Positions 1 to 5,779 are shown, counted from the stretch's first letter. The stretch is 5,930 bases of DNA from Prevotella sp. UBA2711 (GCA_002354095.1 DEKX01000020.1:1-5930), one strand, 5' to 3'. Made by a program: numbers and translations. The notes: generated by a model not told the origin, from the letters alone.

Positions 1-233
1 CTGAAAAGATGGAGTTGCGCAGTGTCATAGCTGAGCACTTACTCAGTCAGGCCCGCGCCTGTTACATCGACCTCCACCGCGCCACAGCCCGCGAACGCTA
101 CGAGCGGCTGCTGCAGCGTTGTCCCGGCATTGTTGAACATCTTGACTTACAAGACATCGCCTCGTTCCTCTGCATCACCCCGCAGATGCTCTCCAAAATT
201 CGCAAAAACATCTCTTTCGGAGCACAAAAATAA
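1..233 (+). CDS. Crp/Fnr-family transcriptional regulator, C-terminal fragment (5' end outside window)
   Basis: The reading frame is open from the window edge (codons GAA AAG precede the first ATG at position 9) to TAA at 231-233, so this is the tail of a longer gene, not a 74-residue protein. The visible part matches the C-terminal winged helix-turn-helix of Bacteroidetes Crp/Fnr regulators: a linker helix, the signature 'TARERYERLLQRCPGI', then 'LDLQDIASFLCITPQMLSKIRK', where the ITPQMLSKIRK segment is the recognition helix (the family usually has ITPETLSRIRK). The N-terminal cyclic-nucleotide-binding-like barrel that would show the effector is not in the window, so the ligand cannot be stated. 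The stop is followed by a palindrome at 250-269 and a promoter for the Fe-S gene, which it may regulate; that link is inference from adjacency. Family assignment is quite sure, function is not. Confidence 0.85.
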   Translation, partial: EKMELRSVIAEHLLSQARACYIDLHRATARERYERLLQRCPGIVEHLDLQDIASFLCITPQMLSKIRKNISFGAQK

Positions 234-249
234 CATTTTTACAAAAATT

Positions 250-269
250 CTCTGAAACTAGTTTCAGAG
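250..269. promoter_or_regulatory. Perfect 20-bp palindrome, candidate operator
   Basis: CTCTGAAACTAGTTTCAGAG reads the same on both strands with no mismatch; the symmetry stops at the next base pair (T/T). It starts 17 nt after the regulator stop codon. Its centre lies about 80 bp upstream of the start site inferred from the -7 box at 328-335, a distance compatible with an upstream activator site. As RNA it would form an 8-bp stem with a CTAG loop, but only three T follow, so an intrinsic terminator is less convincing. It could be the target of the adjacent Crp/Fnr protein or of another dimeric regulator. Symmetry is seen; role is inferred. Confidence 0.5.
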
Positions 270-316
270 TTTCACCCTCGGCATCCGATTTTCGGTTTTG
301 TCGGGGGCTATTTCGT

Positions 317-340
317 GGGACTTTTAGTAACTTTGCGGCT
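317..340 (+). promoter_or_regulatory. Bacteroidetes-type promoter core (-7 box TAACTTTG) with GGGACTTT block
   Basis: TAACTTTG at 328-335 fits the Bacteroidetes -7 consensus TAnnTTTG. A TTTG at 297-300 is the only -33 candidate, but it lies 27 bp away, longer than the usual spacing of about 20. The box is preceded by GGGACTTT (317-324) and followed by GGCT; the whole 24-nt block recurs before the thioredoxin-like gene (4244-4267). Transcription would begin around 340, leaving a leader of roughly 30 nt before ATG 372. Confidence 0.6.
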
Positions 341-371
341 AAACCGTTAAGTATTCAAATTGATTGGCAAA

Positions 372-1211
372 ATGAAATTAGTGTTTACAATTAAAAAGTA
401 TCGTACATCTATCATATTGTTCTTGGTATTCGAAACTATTGCTGTCTGGCTGTGGCAGACTACGGGCAAACTGTTCTTTCTGCTTAACTTCTCCTATATT
501 GGCATTTGGGTCGCATTGGGACTTCTTTTTTTCACAGAAGGCTGGAAGTATGCCAGAGAATTTACTCAGTTTGGTGTCGGCTCTTATATGCTCGTGTTTC
601 TCGGTCTGATATGCCGTGAGAATTTGCAGATTGAAGGCCTTTGGTACTATCTGCTATGTGGTGTCGTGGGGGCTGGTACGCTCCATTATGCTATTGCTAA
701 GATTCTCGGCCCGTTACTATTCGGGAGAGGATGGTGTGGATTTGCCTGTTGGACAACTATGATTCTCGATCTATTGCCTTACAAACAGAACAAAGTACCA
801 AGAAAGAAGTGGGGCTTCATCCGATACATCATGTTCGCCTTGTCGTTGGCTATCGTCCTTCTCCTATTTTGGTTTGATATGGCTGATGCCTATACGATGT
901 TTATACTCTTTGTAGTAGGAAACTTGTTTTATTATGTTGTTGGAATTGCCCTTGCCATCTTGCTCAAAGACAATAGAGCCTTCTGTAAATACATTTGCCC
1001 AATAACGGTATTCTTGAAACCTATGAGCTATTATTCTCTACTTCGTATCAAGTGCGACGAAGACAAATGCATCCGTTGCAGAAAATGTCTGAGAACATGT
1101 CCGATGGATGTTGAAGTAAACAACAATTCGCGCAGTCGTAAGAATGCCACCGAATGTATCCTTTGTCAGCAATGTACGAAGGTCTGTCCTACAATGGCAC
1201 TGAAATGTTGA
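372..1211 (+). CDS. Membrane-bound 4Fe-4S ferredoxin-type protein (NapH/YccM-like)
   Basis: A 279-residue inner-membrane protein expected to carry electrons. About six hydrophobic segments are visible (roughly residues 12-28, 34-54, 70-82, 93-117, 150-168 and 174-198). Between segments 4 and 5 lies GRGWCGFACW (C122, C126), and after the last lies FCKYICP (C205, C209); both CxxxC pairs are typical of the NapH/CcoG/NosR polyferredoxin group. The tail carries two classic 4Fe-4S motifs: C233-C236-C239-C243P and C262-C265-C268-C272P, with further Cys at 228 and 279. I chose ATG 372 over the in-frame TTG at 360, which has no support beyond being open. The -7 box at 328-335 puts the start site upstream of both, so it does not decide. 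No quinone- or haem-binding partner is encoded nearby, so donor and acceptor are unknown. The gene looks AT-richer than the next one. Confidence 0.85.
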   Translation: MKLVFTIKKYRTSIILFLVFETIAVWLWQTTGKLFFLLNFSYIGIWVALGLLFFTEGWKYAREFTQFGVGSYMLVFLGLICRENLQIEGLWYYLLCGVVGAGTLHYAIAKILGPLLFGRGWCGFACWTTMILDLLPYKQNKVPRKKWGFIRYIMFALSLAIVLLLFWFDMADAYTMFILFVVGNLFYYVVGIALAILLKDNRAFCKYICPITVFLKPMSYYSLLRIKCDEDKCIRCRKCLRTCPMDVEVNNNSRSRKNATECILCQQCTKVCPTMALKC

Positions 1212-1240
1212 ATCAGTTTAAGTTATAACAATAACACAAA

Positions 1241-2455
1241 ATGAATATGAACAAGAAAACAATTATCACCGCACTGCTCGCTCTTGTCGCAATGACGGGA
1301 TGGGCGCAGGTTCCACTTGAAAGCGTGAAGGAACTCACGATGAAGTCGGAGTATTTCAACCATGAGCGGCAGTTGCTCATCTACACGCCCGACAACTACC
1401 CGAACTTTGACCAGACCTACTACGATGTCATCTATGTGTTCGACGCACAAGACCGCACAATGTTCGACCTCGTTCATTGTCTGCTTAACATCGCATGCAA
1501 GCCCGACCCCGACGGCGGCAGGAGCACGAATTTCATCATCGTGGGCATCTGCTCACCAACCCTTTGGGACATCAACTATTTTCGCAACCACGACTACCTG
1601 CCCATGCCCCTGCATGGCAACACTGGGCTGTTCAAGGAGGGCTACTACTACGGCAGATCGCCCGACCTGAAGAAATTCGTCAAGAATGAGTTGATGCCAT
1701 ACGTAAAAACCCACTATCGCACGTCGGGACGATCCCTCGGCATCGGCCATTCACTGAGCGCATCGTTCGTGCTCGACGCGATGATTACCGACGACCTTTT
1801 CGACGACTACATCGCCATATCGCCCAACTGCTGCTACGACGAGTACCGTCTGGCCACAGACATCGAAAACCACCAGTTCAAGAACCGCAAGGATCCCCGC
1901 TTCATCTATGCGTCGATGTCGGGCGAGATTGACAGCGGCCCTGATTTCTGGGGCGACGAGTGGAAAGCGGGCTGGGAGCGTGTCAGCGCAGTTCTCAAAG
2001 ACAAGTCGCACTTCCCCGAAAACACCGTCACATCCGTACACACCTTCCCCGGCTACGGCCATTACAACGGCTTCATGCCCAGCCTCACACAAGCCCTGAA
2101 CGACTACATCGTTTTCGGCGCCAAGAATTTGGTGAGCTATGTCGGCGAAGAGACCTACCCCGTCCACATCGAATTGCGCGGCAAAAACCTCACGGACACT
2201 ATTTATATCACAGGCAACCAGGACGCGCTGGCCAACTGGGAGGCAAAGGGTGTGAAGATGACGCTTATCAGCGACAGCATCGCCTCTATCGACCTCCATC
2301 TGCACCTGCCCGCCCAGTTCAAGTTCACCCGTGGCAGTTGGGAGCGCGAGGCCATCATCTCAAATGCCGACACAGGCAACCAGATTATCCACGACGCTGA
2401 GCACGCCACCCGCGTCTATCGCCTGTGGGAGAGGTATCCATGGATGGGAGAGTAA
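1241..2455 (+). CDS. Secreted esterase (PF00756-like alpha/beta hydrolase) with C-terminal CBM20-like domain
   Basis: A 404-residue exported serine esterase of the esterase D/IroE/Fes type. A signal peptide is clear: MNMNKK, hydrophobic residues 8-20, then a likely cut after GWA (A22/Q23). The hydrolase domain spans about 30-292. It has the nucleophile elbow GHSLS with Ser171, a probable acid at Glu229 or Asp231 (SGEIDSG), and His274 in GYGHYNGF. Residues about 305-395 form a second domain: YITGNQDALANWEAKG and FKFTRGSWEREA resemble the starch-binding fold (CBM20-like) appended to some Bacteroidetes esterases. The enzyme may thus deacylate a carbohydrate-linked ester in the periplasm or outside; the substrate is inference. 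It lies 29 nt after the Fe-S gene with no promoter seen between, and 15 nt before the lipoprotein gene. Codons look GC-richer than in the flanking genes. Siderophore or acyl-peptide hydrolysis are alternatives. Confidence 0.85.
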   Translation: MNMNKKTIITALLALVAMTGWAQVPLESVKELTMKSEYFNHERQLLIYTPDNYPNFDQTYYDVIYVFDAQDRTMFDLVHCLLNIACKPDPDGGRSTNFIIVGICSPTLWDINYFRNHDYLPMPLHGNTGLFKEGYYYGRSPDLKKFVKNELMPYVKTHYRTSGRSLGIGHSLSASFVLDAMITDDLFDDYIAISPNCCYDEYRLATDIENHQFKNRKDPRFIYASMSGEIDSGPDFWGDEWKAGWERVSAVLKDKSHFPENTVTSVHTFPGYGHYNGFMPSLTQALNDYIVFGAKNLVSYVGEETYPVHIELRGKNLTDTIYITGNQDALANWEAKGVKMTLISDSIASIDLHLHLPAQFKFTRGSWEREAIISNADTGNQIIHDAEHATRVYRLWERYPWMGE

Positions 2456-2461
2456 AAAAAT

Positions 2462-2505
2462 GAAATAGATATGAAAACAATGAAACTCTGGAGAATCGCT
2501 TTTGT
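2462..2505 (+). repeat. Start-module repeat, copy 1
   Basis: This 44-nt stretch spans the end of the intergenic gap and codons 1 to 11-12 of the lipoprotein gene. It matches 5408-5451 at 40 of 44 positions, with an uninterrupted identical core at 2478-2499. Differences are at 2467, 2468, 2477 and 2500. Similarity ends abruptly after GT of the GTG codon. Confidence 0.75.
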
Positions 2506-2887
2506 GATGCTTGCTGCTTTCTCCCTCGCCTCTTGCAGCAGCGATGATGAAGAAGAATTTCTGATTGACCAACTTTCAGGCACTTGGGAGCAGGTGTATG
2601 ATGAAGGTGTTGTGGCTGAGGGGTATGTGCAGTACACGTTTACGTCTGGCACACCGGCTACAGTAGGTAAATGTACCATTCATGTGTATGATGTCTTTGC
2701 AGGCGACACGACATTTGTGCGTGACTATGCACTGACCGAAGACCGCCATCTGGCTATATACAGTGGGCAATATGGCGCTACGCCATCAGAAGTTTACGAG
2801 TATGATGTACAAAGGCTTTCGGCAAAAACGATGACTTGGCATCTCACTAACTCGGATGTTGTTTTGAATTTCAAGAAAGTGAAATAG
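2471..2887 (+). CDS. Small lipoprotein, lipocalin-like, probably surface-exposed
   Basis: A 138-residue protein of unknown function with a type II signal peptide: hydrophobic residues 7-20 and lipobox LASC, with Cys22 the lipidated residue. Cys is followed by SSDDEEE, resembling the acidic lipoprotein export signal that sends Bacteroidetes lipoproteins to the cell surface. The mature part opens with 'LSGTWEQVYDEG' and ends with 'MTWHLTNSDVVLNFKKV'; these and the alternating strand pattern resemble small lipocalin-like lipoproteins of the group, whose function is generally undefined. It sits 15 nt after the esterase and 7 nt before the next hydrolase, so co-transcription is likely and it may bind or present a hydrolase substrate (inference). 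ATG 2480 is an alternative start; 2471 keeps the longer n-region. The first codons belong to a 44-nt sequence repeated at 5408-5451. Confidence 0.75.
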   Translation: MKTMKLWRIAFVMLAAFSLASCSSDDEEEFLIDQLSGTWEQVYDEGVVAEGYVQYTFTSGTPATVGKCTIHVYDVFAGDTTFVRDYALTEDRHLAIYSGQYGATPSEVYEYDVQRLSAKTMTWHLTNSDVVLNFKKVK

Positions 2888-2894
2888 GTGGGAT

Positions 2895-4187
2895 ATGAAA
2901 AAACTGATTTTAGTCTTAATATTTTGTCTTGCAACTATCGCTACCAAAGCACAAGGCGGTGATGTGAAAGGTGCCTGGACAGGAAAACTGAATGTTTACG
3001 GAACCGAACTGACGCTGGTGTTCCATCTTGACAGCGTGAACTGCACGCTGGACTCGCCAGATCAGGGCATCAAGGGCGTTCCTGCCAAATTGGAACACAC
3101 TGCTACTGGCATTAAGGTAACGGTCGCCTCCATCAATGCCAGTTACGAAGGCGTCAATATGGGCGAGTCCATCATGGGAACGTTCAAACAGCACGGGCAG
3201 TCGTTTCCGCTGATGCTGAAGCCAGGCACGGTGAAGCGCAATCGTCCGCAGACACCTGTCGGCCCCTATCCCTATCAGACGCAGGAGGTGAGTTTCAGCA
3301 ATGGAAGTGCTGTGCTGAAAGGGACGCTGGTACTGCCAGAGAACCACACGCAGAACACCCCTGTACTGTTGATGGTGACAGGCAGCGGGCTGCAAAACAG
3401 AGACGAGGAAATCTTTGAGCACAAGCCGTTTGCCGTGATTTCCGACGCACTGGCACGACAGGGCATCGCCACGCTCCGCTATGACGACCGCGGCTTCGGA
3501 GAATCAACGGGCGACCTGGTGAATGTCACCACCGAAGACCTCAAAAACGATGCCTTGGCAGGGGTTGAACTCTTGCGCAATCAGTTCAAGCGCGTGGGTA
3601 TCCTCGGACATAGCGAGGGTGGAACCATCGGCCTCATGCTGGCAGCCGAGAGCAAGGTGGATTTTGTGGTAAGTCTGGCAGGAGGAGCCGTGTCGTTTGA
3701 GAAAACACTGTTAGACCAAAACCGATGGACATTACAGCAGGCCGGATATTCCCAGGACGTGACAGACCGCTATTGCGCGGCACTGGAAAGCCTGTTCGAC
3801 GAACTGAAAGCAGGCAGGAATCCCGAACCGACCAACCACGGTCTGCCAACAGAACTGGAGCAGAACCTCCAGATGGCTAAAGCGCAGAGCAGCACGCCCT
3901 ATATGCGTTATTTCCTCGGTCTGGACTTGACAGACCGTCTGGGCCGTATCACCTGCCCCGTGCTGGCGCTGAATGGAACAAAAGACCGCCAAGTGAACAG
4001 CGAAGAAAACCTGAACGCACTCCAGAATGGGCTTGCTGGGCAGATAGAAATCAAAGCTATAGAGGGACTCAACCACATGTTCCAGCACTGCGCCACGGGT
4101 GCCCCTGCTGAGTATAAGGACATCGAAGAAACCTTTGCACCCGAAGCCCTTGACATCATCACGACATGGCTGAAGAGGTTTAAATAG
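2895..4187 (+). CDS. Secreted serine alpha/beta hydrolase, EstD-like
   Basis: A 430-residue exported hydrolase. The signal peptide is MKKLILVLIFCLATIATKAQ, probably cut after A19 of TKA. Residues about 22-110 form a beta-rich N-terminal domain starting GAWTGKLNVYG and containing LDSPDQG, as found in front of EstD-like esterases. The hydrolase domain follows (about 130-428): oxyanion region VTGSGLQNRD (161-170), RYDDRGFGES (195-204), nucleophile Ser240 in GHSEG, Asp364 in NGTKDRQV and His394 in GLNHMF, so the Ser-Asp-His triad is complete. EstD-type enzymes hydrolyse small carboxyl esters; the natural substrate here is unknown. Older annotations may say prolyl oligopeptidase-like peptidase, but the length and missing propeller argue against that. 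The start lies 7 nt after the lipoprotein stop, the tightest junction in the window, implying translation from the same mRNA. The 3' side is a gap with its own promoter. Confidence 0.87.
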   Translation: MKKLILVLIFCLATIATKAQGGDVKGAWTGKLNVYGTELTLVFHLDSVNCTLDSPDQGIKGVPAKLEHTATGIKVTVASINASYEGVNMGESIMGTFKQHGQSFPLMLKPGTVKRNRPQTPVGPYPYQTQEVSFSNGSAVLKGTLVLPENHTQNTPVLLMVTGSGLQNRDEEIFEHKPFAVISDALARQGIATLRYDDRGFGESTGDLVNVTTEDLKNDALAGVELLRNQFKRVGILGHSEGGTIGLMLAAESKVDFVVSLAGGAVSFEKTLLDQNRWTLQQAGYSQDVTDRYCAALESLFDELKAGRNPEPTNHGLPTELEQNLQMAKAQSSTPYMRYFLGLDLTDRLGRITCPVLALNGTKDRQVNSEENLNALQNGLAGQIEIKAIEGLNHMFQHCATGAPAEYKDIEETFAPEALDIITTWLKRFK

Positions 4188-4221
4188 CACTGAATAACAT
4201 CTTCTACTAAATATCCATAAC

Positions 4222-4254
4222 AGATCAGAGTCCCCTGATCTACGGGACTTTCTG
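4222..4254 (+). other. Interlocking inverted repeats between hydrolase and thioredoxin-like genes
   Basis: AGATCAG (4222-4228) pairs with CTGATCT (4235-4241) around a 6-nt loop AGTCCC. That loop is itself complementary to GGGACT (4244-4249), and CAG 4226-4228 can pair with CTG 4252-4254 past a TT bulge. The two stems share bases and exclude each other. In RNA they would lie in the 3' tail of the hydrolase transcript, because the downstream start site is expected after 4262; there is no clean T-run for a standard terminator. In DNA the 7-bp arms could be an operator just upstream of the -7 box. Pairing is seen; role is unknown. Confidence 0.45.
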
Positions 4255-4267
4255 TAATTTTGTGGCT
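4244..4267 (+). promoter_or_regulatory. Bacteroidetes-type promoter core (-7 box TAATTTTG) with GGGACTTT block
   Basis: TAATTTTG at 4255-4262 fits TAnnTTTG. Together with GGGACTTT upstream and GGCT downstream it matches the block at 317-340 in 20 of 24 positions. No TTTG sits about 20 bp upstream. The expected start site near 4268 leaves a leader of about 20 nt to ATG 4290 and excludes the TTG at 4260, which lies inside the promoter. Confidence 0.65.
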
Positions 4268-4289
4268 CGGAATGACAAATAAAACGAAA

Positions 4290-5396
4290 ATGAATATGAA
4301 CAAAATGAAACACTACAGACGATTTCTGCTCCTGCTGGCCATGCTGCCAGTTGGGACATTTGCCAAAGACAATTTTAAGATGACGGGTAAGATTGACGGT
4401 GTGGGGAACGATACTCTCTGCATTGAGTATGTCATACTACAGCCCCAAAAACAGATCGTCAATCGCAAAGTGGCGGTAGAGAATGGCGAGTTCTCGTTCT
4501 CTGCGAAACTTAGTGAGGCTTATTCTGGGTCAATGTTTCTCAAATCGAATCCGAAAGAAATACTATATACATATTTTGTGCCCAACGAAGAGGCGGTTTT
4601 CTGTGGACGTCTGGATTTAGTAGAAGCACATTGGAGTGGCAGCACTTTTTATCAGCAGTATGAACGAGTCAAAAATTTACAGCGTCTTTTTGAAATTGAG
4701 TTTGCTGCAGCCAGAAATGAACCAGACAGCATTCGAGGACTAAAGAATCGCGATATCAGGAGTCGTTCACATCCAGCCTACATGAAATATATTGAGGAAC
4801 ATCCCGACGAGGACGCAACGGCAACATTGGTCATATATGTGGAATACGACCAAGTGCTGACTGCCATTGGCAAACTGACCCCTGAGGTAAGAAACGGCAG
4901 GATGAAAGCCGAACTTGATCAGAACGAAAGGATGTTTAGTCTTGTTATGAAAAGGAAAGCTGCACGTGAGGTTGTTAAGAACGACACTGTGACCATAGGC
5001 TGTCAAGTGCCAGAACTCGGACTGAAAGACCTTAATGGCAATGTGCTGGAGTTGAAGTCTCTGCGTGGGAAATATGTGGTGCTCGACTTCTGGGGCTCGT
5101 GGTGTACTTGGTGTATCAAGGGATTTCCTAAATTGAAAGAATACTATGCGAAATACAAGGACCGTCTTGAGATTGTGGGAATCGATTGTAACGATACAGC
5201 CGAGAAATGGGCCGCTGCCGTCAAGAAGCACAAAGTACCTTGGCTGCACGTAAGGAGTGAAGATGGTATTGCGGAACAGAAATTCAGAGTGACGGGCTAT
5301 CCATATAAGGTGCTCATTTCACCAGAGGGCACGGTGCTGAAAGCCTACCTTGGAGAAACAGACGAGTTTTATCAATACTTAGATGCCACCCTTTAA
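4290..5396 (+). CDS. TlpA-like periplasmic thioredoxin-fold protein with DUF4369-like N-terminus
   Basis: A 368-residue exported thiol-disulfide protein. The N-terminus MNMNKMKHYRR plus hydrophobic residues 12-24 is a signal peptide, probably cut after TFA (A25); there is no lipobox Cys. Residues about 28-115 resemble the beta-rich DUF4369 domain common in Bacteroidetes TlpA relatives, followed by a helical linker containing HPDEDATATL. The thioredoxin domain is about 235-366: DFWGSWCTWC with Cys272 and Cys275, and the cis-proline loop VTGYP with Pro338. Both Cys are present, so redox activity is expected, probably reducing or exchanging disulfides of exported proteins; partners are unknown. 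ATG 4290 is chosen because the reading frame upstream (to TTG 4260) runs through the -7 box. ATG 4296 and ATG 4305 remain possible. It heads a likely transcript with the gene 14 nt downstream. Confidence 0.85.
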   Translation: MNMNKMKHYRRFLLLLAMLPVGTFAKDNFKMTGKIDGVGNDTLCIEYVILQPQKQIVNRKVAVENGEFSFSAKLSEAYSGSMFLKSNPKEILYTYFVPNEEAVFCGRLDLVEAHWSGSTFYQQYERVKNLQRLFEIEFAAARNEPDSIRGLKNRDIRSRSHPAYMKYIEEHPDEDATATLVIYVEYDQVLTAIGKLTPEVRNGRMKAELDQNERMFSLVMKRKAAREVVKNDTVTIGCQVPELGLKDLNGNVLELKSLRGKYVVLDFWGSWCTWCIKGFPKLKEYYAKYKDRLEIVGIDCNDTAEKWAAAVKKHKVPWLHVRSEDGIAEQKFRVTGYPYKVLISPEGTVLKAYLGETDEFYQYLDATL

Positions 5397-5407
5397 CAAT
5401 TAGAATA

Positions 5408-5451
5408 GAAATGAATATGAAAGCAATGAAACTCTGGAGAATCGCATTTGT
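5408..5451 (+). repeat. Start-module repeat, copy 2
   Basis: Second copy of the 44-nt sequence at 2462-2505 (40 of 44 identical). It covers 3 nt before the ATG and the codons for MNMKAMKLWRIAF of the small secreted protein. It ends at GT of the GTA codon, the same point where similarity ends in copy 1. Differences lie at 5413, 5414, 5423 and 5446. Confidence 0.75.
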
Positions 5452-5779
5452 AAAGAAATCTATTGGACTGATTGTCCTATTTTTAATACCTCGTTTTGCT
5501 ATTGGCCAAAACAGCGTTGATAGCATAGTGGCCAAGCAAGACAGTAGTATGGCAATTGGAACTGACTCGTTATGCAGCAGCAGGTCTGTGTGTAATTGTG
5601 ATACGGTTCAACAAGACAGTTGCCTACAGCAACATAGACTATCTTTTATTAACAAAGGCCAAAAGATGACACGAGACATCAACCCGAATGCGCTTAAAAT
5701 GCGGAAGTTCGATCCTTACAAGAAAAAGTTTAATGATATGCAACTGATAAAAATTATTGGGCCGCATATTAGAAGATAG
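5411..5779 (+). CDS. Small secreted protein of unknown function, Cys-containing
   Basis: A 122-residue protein that I do not recognise. Its N-terminus appears doubled: MNMKAMKLWRIAFV, shared with the lipoprotein at 2471, runs into a second signal-peptide-like stretch, KKSIGLIVLFLIPRFAIGQ, with a likely cut before or at Q34 (FAIG/Q). The mature part is polar, with four Cys close together (SLCSSRSVCNCDT...DSC) that could form disulfides or bind metal, and a basic C-terminus (KMRKFDPYKKKF...GPHIRR). No lipobox is present. It lies 14 nt after the thioredoxin-like gene, so it is probably co-transcribed, and its clustered Cys could make it a client of that protein (inference). Alternative starts are ATG 5417 and 5426. 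It could be a degenerate or recombined gene; the coding case rests on the intact frame, the signal peptide and the operon-like spacing. Base composition looks AT-rich. Confidence 0.6.
   Translation: MNMKAMKLWRIAFVKKSIGLIVLFLIPRFAIGQNSVDSIVAKQDSSMAIGTDSLCSSRSVCNCDTVQQDSCLQQHRLSFINKGQKMTRDINPNALKMRKFDPYKKKFNDMQLIKIIGPHIRR

Noticed and set aside
235..248. ATTTTT-AC-AAAAAT inverted repeat after the regulator stop
   Set aside because: It is made only of A/T runs, which arise easily in AT-rich gaps. A 2-nt loop is too tight for an RNA hairpin.
285..299. CCGA-TTT-TCGG followed by TTTT as a terminator for the regulator gene
   Set aside because: The stem is only 4 bp with a 3-nt loop, too weak for a convincing intrinsic terminator.
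360..371. TTG at 360 as start of the Fe-S protein
   Set aside because: A normal ATG is four codons downstream at 372, and no feature favours the rarer TTG.
1751..2305. Long open frame on the minus strand (184 codons) inside the esterase gene
   Set aside because: It lies entirely antisense to a well-supported gene with catalytic motifs, and its openness follows from the GC-rich third positions of that gene. The translation shows no recognisable domain.
2460..2468. ATG AAA TAG mini-ORF just before the lipoprotein gene as a leader peptide
   Set aside because: Two codons in an A-rich start region are expected by chance, and the corresponding stretch in the repeat copy at 5408 has no stop there.
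4260..4289. TTG at 4260 as start of the thioredoxin-like gene
   Set aside because: It lies within the -7 box TAATTTTG, so it would be upstream of the expected transcript start. ATG 4290 gives a normal signal peptide.
3732..4313. Minus-strand open frame of 193 codons across the EstD-like gene and the following gap
   Set aside because: It is antisense to a gene with a complete catalytic triad and runs through the promoter and inverted-repeat region. No domain or start signal is visible.
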